Shown here: piece after piece, positions 28,073 through 37,969 of the stretch
Layout: every line of letters begins with the position of its first letter
Position numbering within the stretch: the first letter of the stretch is position 1
Assembly (NCBI RefSeq): GCF_007644045.2
Contig: NZ_VMDW02000075.1
Location: 124,001-188,000, forward strand
Length of the DNA: 64,000 bases
Origin: Vogesella urethralis
GTDB taxonomy: Bacteria; Pseudomonadota; Gammaproteobacteria; Burkholderiales; Chromobacteriaceae
Reading direction: 5' to 3'
Translations under genes and position numbers: made by a program
Notes under the pieces: model-generated
What the model saw: the letters and a program-made list of their open reading frames with translations, nothing else
What the model was told of the DNA's origin: nothing
Database searches by the model: none

Positions 28073-28924
28073 ATGAGTACGCCGATTTCCCTTTATCCCG
28101 CCATCGAGGCGGTGCTGATGTGCGATGACGTGGCTGCCAAACCGCAGCAGGCGCTGGCGTTATACGCCAGCTGGCAGGCAGGTGCCTGCGTGCGAAACGG
28201 TGGCGCCCTGTACCGCGTGCCGGCGCCGGGCCGCCCGGCAAAGCCGCCGCTGGTGGCGCCAGGCAAGGTGCCGCGCCGGGGCTTGGGCACGCCGGCCGGG
28301 CAGGCAGCCTTGCTGCACGCCATTGCCCATATCGAATTCAACGCCATCAACCTGGCGCTGGACGCGGCCTGGCGCTTTCGCGACATGCCGGACGCTTTTG
28401 TGGAGGATTGGCTGCGCATTGCTGCCGAAGAGGCCATGCACTTCGGCCTGCTGCAGCAAAGGTTGGCCGCATTGGGGCACACCTACGGCGATTTCCCGGC
28501 GCACAACGCGCTGTGGGAGATGGCGGTGGATACCGACCACGACGTGCTGACGCGCATGGCGCTGGTGCCGCGGGTGATGGAGGCGCGCGGGCTGGACGCC
28601 ACGCCGCCGATCCAGCGCAAGCTGGCGCAAATCGGCGACCACGACTCGGTGGCGGTGCTGGACATCATCCTGCGCGACGAGATCGGCCACGTGCGGGTAG
28701 GCAACTACTGGTTCACCACCCTGTGCGATGCGCGCGGGCTGGACCCGCTGCCCACCTTCCGCCGCCTGCTGGCCGATTACCGCGTGGGCTTGCTGCGCGG
28801 CGAGATCAACCTGGACGCCCGCCTGGCGGCCGGCTTCAGCCAATTCGAACTGGACATGCTGGAAGACTTTGCCGTGACGCGGCAGCACCCCGGCGAAAGG
28901 ACACCCGATGCAAAAACTGTTTGA
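28073..28924 (+). CDS. DUF455 family ferritin-like protein
   Basis: A 283-residue protein with the ferritin-like four-helix pattern of DUF455. Candidate metal ligands sit in HAIAHIEFNAINLALD (Glu and His), EEAMHFGLLQQRL (Glu, His) and ILRDEIGHVRVGNYWF (Glu, His), the EX..EXXH arrangement of diiron helical bundles. Function is not established; relatives lie near tRNA-hydroxylase-like enzymes. It starts at ATG 28073 and overlaps the next small membrane gene by 17 bases, so the two are coupled. Confidence 0.82.
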   Translation: MSTPISLYPAIEAVLMCDDVAAKPQQALALYASWQAGACVRNGGALYRVPAPGRPAKPPLVAPGKVPRRGLGTPAGQAALLHAIAHIEFNAINLALDAAWRFRDMPDAFVEDWLRIAAEEAMHFGLLQQRLAALGHTYGDFPAHNALWEMAVDTDHDVLTRMALVPRVMEARGLDATPPIQRKLAQIGDHDSVAVLDIILRDEIGHVRVGNYWFTTLCDARGLDPLPTFRRLLADYRVGLLRGEINLDARLAAGFSQFELDMLEDFAVTRQHPGERTPDAKTV

Positions 28925-29117
28925 TACCCTGCGCCACAAGCGCCGTCTGGCGATGGCGGTGACCGTTGGCGGCACCTTGCTGTTTACCGTGGCCTCCGCC
29001 GTGCGCGCCGCGTCGCCAGATAGCTGGGAGGCCGCGCTGGCCTCGGTGCTGATGCTGGTTGGCATCGTCGGCCAGTTCATGGGACTGCTGGCGCTGATGA
29101 AAAAACCCCGTCGCTAA
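28908..29117 (+). CDS. Small two-pass membrane protein
   Basis: A 69-residue protein: a basic N-terminus (MQKLFDTLRHKRRLA), a hydrophobic segment (AVTVGGTLLFTVASAV), a short loop, a second hydrophobic segment (ASVLMLVGIVGQFMGLLALM), and a basic tail KKPRR. GAAAGGA lies seven bases before ATG 28908, inside the end of the DUF455 gene. The strong ribosome-binding site, overlap and classical topology support a real gene. Family not recognised. Confidence 0.7.
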   Translation: MQKLFDTLRHKRRLAMAVTVGGTLLFTVASAVRAASPDSWEAALASVLMLVGIVGQFMGLLALMKKPRR

Positions 29118-29169
29118 AAGGGTGTTGAAAAACAGGGGTTTAATGTCGCTTAACCGACCGTTTGCCGGC

Positions 29170-29198
29170 TTGACGCTATCGGGGGGCACGCGCATAAT
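29170..29198 (+). promoter_or_regulatory. Sigma-70 promoter upstream of the 29276 gene
   Basis: TTGACG (29170-29175), a 17-base spacer, and CATAAT (29193-29198): five of six matches in both hexamers. Transcription would start near 29205. Confidence 0.7.
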
Positions 29199-29226
29199 CG
29201 CGCCGCACAAAACCCTTATGACCGAC

Positions 29227-29249
29227 AAGGCTCCTACCCGGAGCCTTTT
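29227..29249 (+). terminator. Hairpin with short T tract in the leader of the 29276 gene
   Basis: AAGGCTCC (29227-29234) / GGAGCCTT (29240-29247) with a five-base loop and TTTTG. It lies downstream of the promoter at 29170 but upstream of the coding start at 29276. It could end the DUF455 transcript or attenuate its own promoter. Confidence 0.55.
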
Positions 29250-29275
29250 GCTTTGTCTTGTATCCGGAGACACCC

Positions 29276-29695
29276 ATGGATTACCAGGCATTCCTGCGCG
29301 AGCTGGAAACACACGCGCTGCCTGCCGCCGATTTCGATCACCGCGCGCACCTGCTGGCCGCGTGGGCCTACCGCAGCCGCTACCCGGCGCGCGAGGCCGC
29401 GGCCCGCTGTGCCCACACCCTGTCACGCTATGCCATGGCGCACGGCGCGGCAGAAAAATACCATCACACGCTGACCATGGCGCTGCTGGCCATCATGTAC
29501 AGCCGGCTGGATGCGCAGCCGGGCCAGCAGGCGAGCTGGGACGATTTCCTGGCCGCCAACGCCGACCTGATGGCCGACAGCCGCGCCATCGTGGCACGCC
29601 ATTATTCCGAACAAAGACTGCAGCATCATGACGCGCGGCGTGCCTTCGTGGCGCCCGACCTGGCGCCCCTGCCGATGTCCTGTCTGCTGCACTGA
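29276..29695 (+). CDS. Conserved hypothetical protein
   Basis: A 139-residue soluble, helical protein without signal peptide or membrane segment. A histidine-rich first half (DFDHRAHLLAAWAYRSRYP) and the stretch HGAAEKYHHTLTMALLAIMY recur in a family I have seen only as hypothetical; the paired His residues suggest a metal or ligand site. Start ATG 29276 follows CCGGAGAC. It is preceded by a good promoter and leader hairpin and followed 15 bases later by the U32 gene. Function unknown. Confidence 0.75.
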   Translation: MDYQAFLRELETHALPAADFDHRAHLLAAWAYRSRYPAREAAARCAHTLSRYAMAHGAAEKYHHTLTMALLAIMYSRLDAQPGQQASWDDFLAANADLMADSRAIVARHYSEQRLQHHDARRAFVAPDLAPLPMSCLLH

Positions 29696-29710
29696 CACCA
29701 CGAGATTCCG

Positions 29711-31060
29711 ATGAAAGCACCCGAACTGCTCCTGCCCGCCGGCACGCTGGACAAGATGCGCGCGGCCTACGACTTTGGCGCCGACGCGGTTTACGCCGGC
29801 CAGCCGCGCTACTCGCTGCGCGCCCGCAATAACGACTTCAAGCTGGAAGAGCTGCGCATCGGCATCGAAGAAGCGCACGCCCGCGGCAAAAAACTGTTTG
29901 TGGCCAGCAACATCCTGCCGCACAACAGCAAGATCAAGACTTACATGTCCGACATGGAGCCGGTGATCGAGATGAACCCGGACGCACTGATCATGGCCGA
30001 CCCGGGCCTGATCATGATGGTGCGCGAACGTTGGCCGCACGTGCCCATCCACCTGTCGGTACAGGCCAACACCACCAACTACATGGGGGTGAAGTTCTGG
30101 CAGAAGATGGGCGTGGAGCGCATCATCCTGTCGCGCGAGCTGAGCCTGGACGAGATCGCCGAGATCCGCCAGGAATGCCCGGACATGGAGCTGGAAGTGT
30201 TCGTGCACGGCGCGCTGTGCATTGCCTACTCCGGCCGCTGCCTGCTGTCCGGTTACTTCAACCACCGCGACCCCAACCAGGGTACCTGTACCAACGCCTG
30301 CCGCTGGGACTACAAGGTGCACGACACCCAAGGCGACGACGCCGGTGACGTGAAGCCGCAGAAGATCGACTTCGACTTCGGCAAGGCGCTGGAAGAAGCC
30401 AACCAGAGCTTCTCGTCCTGCGGCAGCCAGCAACGCCACCCGCTGGCCGACAAGGTATACCTGATCGAAGAGGGCAACCGCCCCGGCGAAATGATGCCGA
30501 TCATGGAAGACGAGCACGGCACCTACATCATGAACTCCAAAGACCTGCGCGCCATCGAGCAGGTGGAGAAGCTGGTGAAGATCGGCGTGGATTCGCTGAA
30601 GATCGAAGGCCGCACCAAGAGCCTGTACTACGTGGCGCGTACCGCACAGACCTACCGTCGCGCCATCGACGACGCCGTGGCCGGCCGCCCGTTCGACTTC
30701 AGCCTGCTGGCCGAGCTGGAAGGCCTGGCCAACCGTGGCTACACCCCGGGCTTCCTGGAACGCCACCAGACGCAGGAGTACCAGAACTACCTGACCGGCC
30801 ACTCCATCGCCAAGCAGAGCCAGTACGTCGGCGATGTGCTGGAAGTGGACGCCGACGGCTGGGCGCTGATCGACGTGAAGAACCGCTTTGCCGTGGGCGA
30901 CCGCGTGGAAATCATCCACCCCAGCGGCAACCGCACGGTGGAACTGACCGAAATGACCCGCAACGGCGAAGCCACCAGCGTGGCACCGGGCAACGGCGTG
31001 AAGGTGAAGATTCCGGGCATGGCCGGCATGGAAAAAGCGCTGCTGGCACGCCTGCTGTAA
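29711..31060 (+). CDS. trhP: U32-family tRNA hydroxylation protein (YegQ/TrhP type)
   Basis: A 449-residue protein of the peptidase U32 family. Members of this branch are prephenate-dependent RNA-hydroxylation factors, not proteases. The U32 signature is clear: ELEVFVHGALCIAYSGRCLLSGYF near 160, followed by GTCTNACRWDY, giving the conserved cysteines for an iron-sulfur cluster. VDSLKIEGRTKSLYYVA near 300 and a C-terminal beta-barrel (residues 370-445) complete the YegQ layout. TrhP makes 5-hydroxyuridine at the tRNA wobble position. RlhA (23S rRNA) is the main alternative, but it is longer. A strong terminator follows. Confidence 0.87.
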   Translation: MKAPELLLPAGTLDKMRAAYDFGADAVYAGQPRYSLRARNNDFKLEELRIGIEEAHARGKKLFVASNILPHNSKIKTYMSDMEPVIEMNPDALIMADPGLIMMVRERWPHVPIHLSVQANTTNYMGVKFWQKMGVERIILSRELSLDEIAEIRQECPDMELEVFVHGALCIAYSGRCLLSGYFNHRDPNQGTCTNACRWDYKVHDTQGDDAGDVKPQKIDFDFGKALEEANQSFSSCGSQQRHPLADKVYLIEEGNRPGEMMPIMEDEHGTYIMNSKDLRAIEQVEKLVKIGVDSLKIEGRTKSLYYVARTAQTYRRAIDDAVAGRPFDFSLLAELEGLANRGYTPGFLERHQTQEYQNYLTGHSIAKQSQYVGDVLEVDADGWALIDVKNRFAVGDRVEIIHPSGNRTVELTEMTRNGEATSVAPGNGVKVKIPGMAGMEKALLARLL

Positions 31061-31084
31061 GCTGCCACCGCGTTTGTCGTATCG

Positions 31085-31114
31085 AAAGGCCGCCCGTTGA
31101 GGCGGCCTTTTGTC
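31085..31114 (+). terminator. Rho-independent terminator of trhP
   Basis: AAAGGCCGCC (31085-31094) / GGCGGCCTTT (31101-31110), six-base loop, T tract. Confidence 0.9.
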
Positions 31115-31144
31115 ATAATGCATTTTTTTGCGCAGGAAGCAGGC

Positions 31145-32185
31145 ATGAAGCATGGTATTGCCGCGGCACTGGCCGCCTTGACGTTGGCCGCGTGCGGTAG
31201 CAGCCAGCCCCCCGCGGGCAGCCCGCCGCACCACACCGCCGATGGCTACCAGAACCTGTACCCGTTCCATCAGCCGGGGCTGGGCGACATCCTGCGCTGG
31301 CGCTGGGAGGAATGGACCGGCCCCGAGGTGGTGCAGCGCCCCGAGCGCATACCGCGCGTGCAGCCGGATCTGGCGTGGCTGGCGGCCAACCGCAGCACGG
31401 CCAGCTATACCTGGCTGGGGCACGCCAGCGGCCTGCTGCAGCTGGGCGGCCAGAACGTGCTGATCGACCCGATTTTCTCCGAGCGCGTGTCGCCGGTGCA
31501 GTGGCTGGGGCCGCGCCGCTACCTGCCGGTGCCGGCCACGCTGGCGCAGCTGCCACGTATCGACGTGGTGCTGATCTCGCATAATCACTTCGACCATCTG
31601 GACCGTGACAGCATCGACGCCTTGCTGGCGCAGCCGGGCGGCCAGCCGCAGTTCGTGGTGCCGCTGGGTATCGATGCCTGGCTGCGCGACCGTGGCGCTA
31701 CCCGCATCACCGCGCTGGACTGGTGGCAAAGCGCCGACCTTGGCGGCCTGCAGTACACCGCCACGCCGGCGCAGCACTGGAGCAAGCGCAGCCTGACCGA
31801 TACCAACGAAACCCTGTGGGCCGGATGGGCGGTGAAAGGGCAGGGCAAGACGGTGTGGTACTCGGGCGATACCGGCTACCAGCAGGCGCTGTTTACCGAC
31901 ATCGGCCGCCGCCTGGGCAGCATCGACCTGGCGCTGTTGCCGGTGGGCGCCTACCTGCCGCGCTGGTTCATGGCGTCACAGCACGTGGACCCGCTGCAGT
32001 CGGTGCAGATGTTCCGCGACGTGAAGGCGCGGCAGGCGGTGGGTATTCACTGGGGCGTGTTCGCGCTGGCCAGCGAGGCGGTGGATGCGCCACTGGACGA
32101 CCTGCCGGCGGCGCGGCGCCAGTTGGGCGTAAGCGAGCAGGCGTTCCGTCTGCTGCCCTTGGGCGGCACCTTGCGCCTGCCATAA
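31145..32185 (+). CDS. Metallo-beta-lactamase-fold lipoprotein hydrolase
   Basis: A 346-residue protein with a lipoprotein signal (MKHGIAAALAALTLAAC; Cys17 as lipidation site). The metallo-beta-lactamase fold shows HNHFDHLD as the metal motif, YSGDTGY for the next ligand, and GIHWGVFAL near the end. The architecture matches the NAPE-PLD/UlaG-like group (ASYTWLGHASGLLQLGG, FSERVSPVQWLGPRRY). Likely an outer-membrane-anchored or periplasmic hydrolase of phosphoester or lipid substrates; the substrate is unknown. Start ATG 31145 was chosen because it begins the signal peptide. Confidence 0.85.
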   Translation: MKHGIAAALAALTLAACGSSQPPAGSPPHHTADGYQNLYPFHQPGLGDILRWRWEEWTGPEVVQRPERIPRVQPDLAWLAANRSTASYTWLGHASGLLQLGGQNVLIDPIFSERVSPVQWLGPRRYLPVPATLAQLPRIDVVLISHNHFDHLDRDSIDALLAQPGGQPQFVVPLGIDAWLRDRGATRITALDWWQSADLGGLQYTATPAQHWSKRSLTDTNETLWAGWAVKGQGKTVWYSGDTGYQQALFTDIGRRLGSIDLALLPVGAYLPRWFMASQHVDPLQSVQMFRDVKARQAVGIHWGVFALASEAVDAPLDDLPAARRQLGVSEQAFRLLPLGGTLRLP

Positions 32186-32204
32186 AGTGCGTGCCGCTTG
32201 CGGC

Positions 32205-32217
32205 AAAGGTTGGCCGC
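32205..32217 (+). repeat. Intergenic copy of the AAGGTTGGCCGCA motif before argS
   Basis: Exact decamer at 32208-32217 preceded by AAA and followed by AGG. It overlaps the proposed argS -35 element. Confidence 0.7.
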
Positions 32218-32238
32218 AGGGCGCTTTGGTCGTAAAAT
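32210..32238 (+). promoter_or_regulatory. Probable argS promoter
   Basis: TTGGCC (32210-32215), 17-base spacer, TAAAAT (32233-32238). The -35 hexamer is part of the repeated decamer. Confidence 0.5.
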
Positions 32239-32255
32239 TGCTGCATTGCATTCGT

Positions 32256-32290
32256 GCCGGGCGCTTTGTCGCCCGGCCTTTGATTTTATA
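32256..32290 (+). terminator. Hairpin with T-rich tail in the argS leader
   Basis: GCCGGGCG (32256-32263) / CGCCCGGC (32270-32277), followed by CTTTGATTTT, 11 bases before the argS start. It may end the upstream lipoprotein transcript or attenuate argS. Confidence 0.55.
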
Positions 32291-32291
32291 A

Positions 32292-34019
<1,728 letters not shown>

Positions 34020-34047
34020 CGCAGCCAGCCGCCCTTCGGGCACAACA

Positions 34048-34071
34048 AACCCGCCAGCAGGCGGGTTTTTT
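34048..34071 (+). terminator. Terminator between argS and the convergent binding-protein gene
   Basis: AACCCGCC (34048-34055) / GGCGGGTT (34060-34067), AGCA loop, six T. On the opposite strand the stem is followed by TTTGTTGTG, so it may serve both converging genes. Confidence 0.9.
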
Positions 34072-34946
34072 CATGGCGCAGCGCTGGGCGCGCTACTGGC
34101 CGTGGCCGCCTCGGCTGCCGGAGCGCTGGCCGCATCGGGCGGCAAGGGCGGCGTGGCATCCGGGTCTGGCTGGCCGGGCTGCAGCAAGTGGATACGCGTG
34201 ACCGGCGCCTCCAGTGGCAGCCAGCGCTGGTGGATGTCGCGGTAGCTGCCGTCTTGCAGCATGCCTTGCAGCGCTTGCTGCCAGCGCGTCACGGTGTCGG
34301 CCGGGGTGCCCACCGAGAAGGTAAGGTAGAGCGGCAGGCTGCTGAGCGTGCGCACGCTGGCCACGCTGTTGGCCGGTTGCCCCAGGAAGCGCAGCTGTGC
34401 CGCTACGGTGGTATTGGCTTCCACCCAAAGCCGGGTGCGGTTGGCCAGCAGCAGGCGCAGGCCCTGCTCGCCGTCGCGGGTGGGGTAGGTTTTTAGCCCG
34501 GCGTCTTGCGCTGCGGCAGCAGCCATGCTGCCGGCCGTGGCGGTGGCGGGTTCGCGGTACAGCTGCGGGTCGGGCAGGGCGGCCAGTGCCCTGGCCTGGT
34601 TGGCTTGGGCATAAGCCTGCACGCTGGCCACCATGATGGGACCCAGCTGTACATAGCGGCGGCGGTGGTCGTCGGTGGCGCCCAGCGTGAACATCATGTG
34701 GTGCGGCTGGCTATCCATGATGGCCAGGGCGCTATCCCAGCTGTGCACTGCAATCGGCGCGATGTCGCCGGTGCGCTGCTGGATGGCCTCGACGATTTCC
34801 ACGGCCATACCGGCCGGCCGGTCGATAGCATTCAGGAACACAAAGGGCGGCCACTCTTCGGCCAGGATGGTCAGCGGGGCGGCATGGCTGGTCTGGGCGA
34901 GCAGCAGGGCCGTCAAAATGGGCAATCGCGATAGCATGGCCGGCAT
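34071..34946 (-). CDS. Periplasmic solute-binding protein (SBP_bac_3-like) with Pro/Ala-rich tail
   Basis: A 291-residue protein with a signal peptide ending SHAA, followed by PLTILAEEWPPFVFLNAIDRPAGMAVEIVEAI, the pattern of family-3 polar amino-acid binding proteins. The two-lobe domain ends near residue 255. The last 35 residues are low-complexity Pro/Ala (PDATPPLPPDAASAP onward) and probably disordered. No transporter genes are near. It is followed on the same strand by a paralogue upstream (34972). Many such orphans act as sensors or have unknown ligands. Confidence 0.78.
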   Translation of the reverse strand: MPAMLSRLPILTALLLAQTSHAAPLTILAEEWPPFVFLNAIDRPAGMAVEIVEAIQQRTGDIAPIAVHSWDSALAIMDSQPHHMMFTLGATDDHRRRYVQLGPIMVASVQAYAQANQARALAALPDPQLYREPATATAGSMAAAAAQDAGLKTYPTRDGEQGLRLLLANRTRLWVEANTTVAAQLRFLGQPANSVASVRTLSSLPLYLTFSVGTPADTVTRWQQALQGMLQDGSYRDIHQRWLPLEAPVTRIHLLQPGQPDPDATPPLPPDAASAPAAEAATASSAPSAAP

Positions 34947-34971
34947 GATAGCACTGCCCTGTCCGACAATC

Positions 34972-35739
34972 TTACTTCTGGATGCCCAGCCGTTCGACGG
35001 TGAGCGGCACTGGGTCTAGCGGAAACCAGTGCTGGTGGATGGCGGCAAAGCTGCCATCCTGCTTGATATCGCTGAGTGCCTTTTCCCAGCGCAGGATGGT
35101 GTCGCGCGGCACATTGGGTGAAAACGCCAGGTACAGGCTGAGCTTGTCCAGCGTGGCGACCCGCTCCACCGTGGCGGGTGGCAAGCCTTGTTCGCGCAAC
35201 ACATTGCCCACCACCACATTGCCTTCCGCCCACAGTTTTACCCGGCCTGCCACCAGCATGCGTGCCGAATGCGCCGGGTCGGTGGTAGGGAATACCTGGA
35301 AGCCGCGCGCCTTGGCCGTGGATTCGAAAATGCTGCCGCGGTACGCCGCCGTCTGCAGCTGCTGCATGGCGCCGGGCGGCAGTTTGCGGATGCTTTCGGC
35401 GTACTGCTTCAGCGCAAAAACATCGGTGCTGGAGATCAGGATCGGCCCCAGCAGCGTCATCAGTCGTTCACGTTCGGCGCTGCGGCCAACCGTGAACAGC
35501 ATGACGTCCTTGTCGTTGATCAGGCTGTTGTAGGCGCGTGCCCACGGCTGCACCTGGATCGCGCTGTTGTCTTTCAGCCGGTCTTGCAGTAGGCGCACGA
35601 CGGCAACCGCCATGCCGTCCGGCTGGCCTTTGTCGTTGGCAAAGCTGACGGGGGGCCAGTCCTCGGTGAGGATGGTCAGGGCATGGGCGGGCAGGGCGAA
35701 AGTGGCCAGTAGCAAGGTGGCAATCAGCGAGGCTTTCAT
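34972..35739 (-). CDS. Periplasmic solute-binding protein (SBP_bac_3-like)
   Basis: A 255-residue paralogue of the neighbouring gene. The signal peptide MKASLIATLLLATFALPAHA is followed by LTILTEDWPPVSFANDKGQPDGMAVAVVRLLQDRL. The stretch VMLFTVGRSAERE parallels MMFTLGATDDHRR in the neighbour, and both end near HQ(H/R)W(F/L)PL. It lacks the Pro/Ala tail. Start ATG 35739 gives a clean signal peptide although the frame extends further. Orphan: no permease or ATPase nearby. Confidence 0.78.
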   Translation of the reverse strand: MKASLIATLLLATFALPAHALTILTEDWPPVSFANDKGQPDGMAVAVVRLLQDRLKDNSAIQVQPWARAYNSLINDKDVMLFTVGRSAERERLMTLLGPILISSTDVFALKQYAESIRKLPPGAMQQLQTAAYRGSIFESTAKARGFQVFPTTDPAHSARMLVAGRVKLWAEGNVVVGNVLREQGLPPATVERVATLDKLSLYLAFSPNVPRDTILRWEKALSDIKQDGSFAAIHQHWFPLDPVPLTVERLGIQK

Positions 35740-35963
35740 GTGGCGTCCGGCTGCGGTGCGTTTTTTCACTATGGCACATTCTGATCTTTTAATGCCATTT
35801 ATTGCCACAGTGTGGGCTTTGCAAGGTGCTCGCCATTACCCATGCTGATTTGTGCGGAATTAAATGACATGACGCTGGGGCGCCGCGCAGGGGTGGCCTG
35901 CGGGCTGGCATGTGCAGCGGCTGCCGGCCCGGGGGCGCGCGCGGCAGCCGCTGTCTGGCGGCG

Positions 35964-37763
35964 TTACGCCGACAACGGGCGTGTGGCGTGTTGCAGCCAA
36001 GCCAAGGCGTCGCCGCTCACCAGCGGGCTGACGCGGGCGAATACCTCGGCGTGGTAGGCGTTGAGCCAGGCCAGCTCGGCCGGGGTCAGCAAGCTGGGCA
36101 CGATGCAGCGGCTGTCGATCGGGCACAGCGTCAGGGTTTCGAAACGCAGGAAATCACCGAACTCGCTGCTGCCGGCGTCCACGTTCAGCAGCAGGTTTTC
36201 GATGCGCACGCCCCAGCGGCCCGGGCGGTAGATGCCGGGTTCGTTGGAGGTGATCATGCCGGCTTCCATCGCCATATGCGGTTCGGGGATGGCGCGCGAG
36301 ATGCTTTGCGGGCCTTCGTGCACGTTAAGGAAGTAACCCACGCCGTGGCCCACACCATGGCCGAAGTCGATGTTGGCTTGCCAGATCGGCGCGCGCGCCA
36401 GCGCGTCCAGCATCGGTGACAGCGTACCTTGCGGGAAGTGCGCCAGGCTCAGCTGGATCATGCCTTTCAGCACCAGGGTGAAATCGTGCTTCTGCGCGTC
36501 GCTGGGGGTGCCCACCGCCAGCACGCGGGTGATGTCGGTGGTGCCGCCGTGGTACTGGCCGCCGCTGTCGATCAGCAGCAGGCCGTCGCCGGCGATCTCG
36601 CTATGGCTGTCTTCGGTGGCGCGGTAGTGCGGCAGCGCGCCGTTGGCGTTGAAGCCGGCGATGGTGGCAAAGCTGGGGCAGACAAAGCCGGGGCGGCGGG
36701 CGCGGGCGGCAGTGATCTGTTCGTCGATGGTCAGTTCGGTGATGCGGCTGCGGCCAACGTTGGCCTCGAACCAGGCGAAGAACTCGGCCAGTGCGGCGCC
36801 GTCCTGCGCCATCGCTTCGCGCACGTGTGCCACTTCGTCGGCGGTCTTGCGCGATTTCTGCTGCGTGGACGGGTTGATCGCTTCTACCACTTGTACGCCA
36901 TCGGCCACCGCCTGGCGCAGGCCCAGCGTGATGCGGCGCGGGTCCAGCAGCAGGCGGCTGCCGGCGGGCAGGGCAGCCAGTGCCGGCTTGGCAGCGTGGT
37001 AGTCGGCCACGGTGATGCCATCGGCGGCCAGCGTGGCGGCCAGCGTGGCGTCGATTTTGCCGGCGCCGACAAACAGCGTAGCGCCGTCGTGGCGCAGCAG
37101 CGCGTGCGAGATGAACACCGGGTTGTAGTTGACGTCGGCGCCGCGCAGGTTGAACAGCCAGGCGATGTCGTCCAGCGTGGAGAGGAAATGCGCGTCGGCG
37201 CCGTGTTGCTGCATGGCGGCGCGCACGGCGGCCAGCTTGGCCCGGCGCGGGGTGCTGGCAAACGGCGGCAAGTGTTCGTAGACGGCGGCCGCCGGCAGTG
37301 CCGGGCGCTCGGCCCAGATGGCAGCCAGCGGGTCGAGGTCGGTACGCAAGCGAGCGCCAGCCTTGTCCAGTGCGGCTTGTAGTGCGCGTGCGGCGGCCAG
37401 GCCCAGTACGTCGCCGTCCACCACCAGTACGTCGCCGCTAGCCAAGTTGGCCGCCAGCCATTCCAGGTGCAGCGGGCTGGCCACGGTCTGGATCTTCATC
37501 AGCTGGATCTCGCTGCCGGCCAGTTCGGTCTCGGCCTGTACCCAGTAGCGGCTATCGGCCCACAGGCCGGCAAAGCCCTGGGTCACGATCAGCGTGCCCA
37601 CCGAGCCGTGAAAGCCGGACAGCCAGCGGCGGCCCTGCCAGTAGCCGGGCAGGTATTCGGACAAGTGCGGGTCGGACGACGGAATCAGACAGGCGGCAAT
37701 GCCGTGTTGCTGCATGTGTTGGCGCAGGGCGGCCAGGCGGGCGGAAACAGGGGTGGCGGTCAT
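35964..37763 (-). CDS. Xaa-Pro aminopeptidase (M24B, three-domain type)
   Basis: A 599-residue cytoplasmic metallopeptidase that removes N-terminal residues ahead of proline. Two creatinase-like N-terminal domains (residues 1-300) precede the pita-bread catalytic domain. Dinuclear metal ligands are visible: two Asp in LLIDSGGQYHGGTTDITRVL, His in FGHGVGHGVGYFLNVHEG, Glu in TSNEPGIYRPGRWGVRIENLL. The length and the C-terminal extension match the eukaryote-like/bacterial three-domain aminopeptidase P rather than E. coli PepP (about 440 residues). Single-gene unit. Confidence 0.92.
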   Translation of the reverse strand: MTATPVSARLAALRQHMQQHGIAACLIPSSDPHLSEYLPGYWQGRRWLSGFHGSVGTLIVTQGFAGLWADSRYWVQAETELAGSEIQLMKIQTVASPLHLEWLAANLASGDVLVVDGDVLGLAAARALQAALDKAGARLRTDLDPLAAIWAERPALPAAAVYEHLPPFASTPRRAKLAAVRAAMQQHGADAHFLSTLDDIAWLFNLRGADVNYNPVFISHALLRHDGATLFVGAGKIDATLAATLAADGITVADYHAAKPALAALPAGSRLLLDPRRITLGLRQAVADGVQVVEAINPSTQQKSRKTADEVAHVREAMAQDGAALAEFFAWFEANVGRSRITELTIDEQITAARARRPGFVCPSFATIAGFNANGALPHYRATEDSHSEIAGDGLLLIDSGGQYHGGTTDITRVLAVGTPSDAQKHDFTLVLKGMIQLSLAHFPQGTLSPMLDALARAPIWQANIDFGHGVGHGVGYFLNVHEGPQSISRAIPEPHMAMEAGMITSNEPGIYRPGRWGVRIENLLLNVDAGSSEFGDFLRFETLTLCPIDSRCIVPSLLTPAELAWLNAYHAEVFARVSPLVSGDALAWLQHATRPLSA

Positions 37764-37922
37764 GATGGTTCTCGCTGGAATATTGTATTCATTTTGCGGC
37801 GCGAGACAGGGGCTGGCAAGACGGCCAATCGGACAGGACGCAATGTTCTGTAAACAGGACGCTGCGGTAGTGCGTGTTCATGCCAAACGGCTTGCTGCGC
37901 GCCTTACCCCGGCGCAGCAACG

Positions 37923-37946
37923 AAAAAACCCCGCCGTAGCGGGGTT
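37923..37946 (-). terminator. Terminator of the phaC-phaA region
   Basis: On the minus strand AACCCCGC / GCGGGGTT with a four-base loop and a T run (A 37923-37928 on the plus strand), 24 bases after the phaA stop. Confidence 0.88.
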
Positions 37947-37969
37947 GGGCATGCCGGAGCGGGCCGGGT

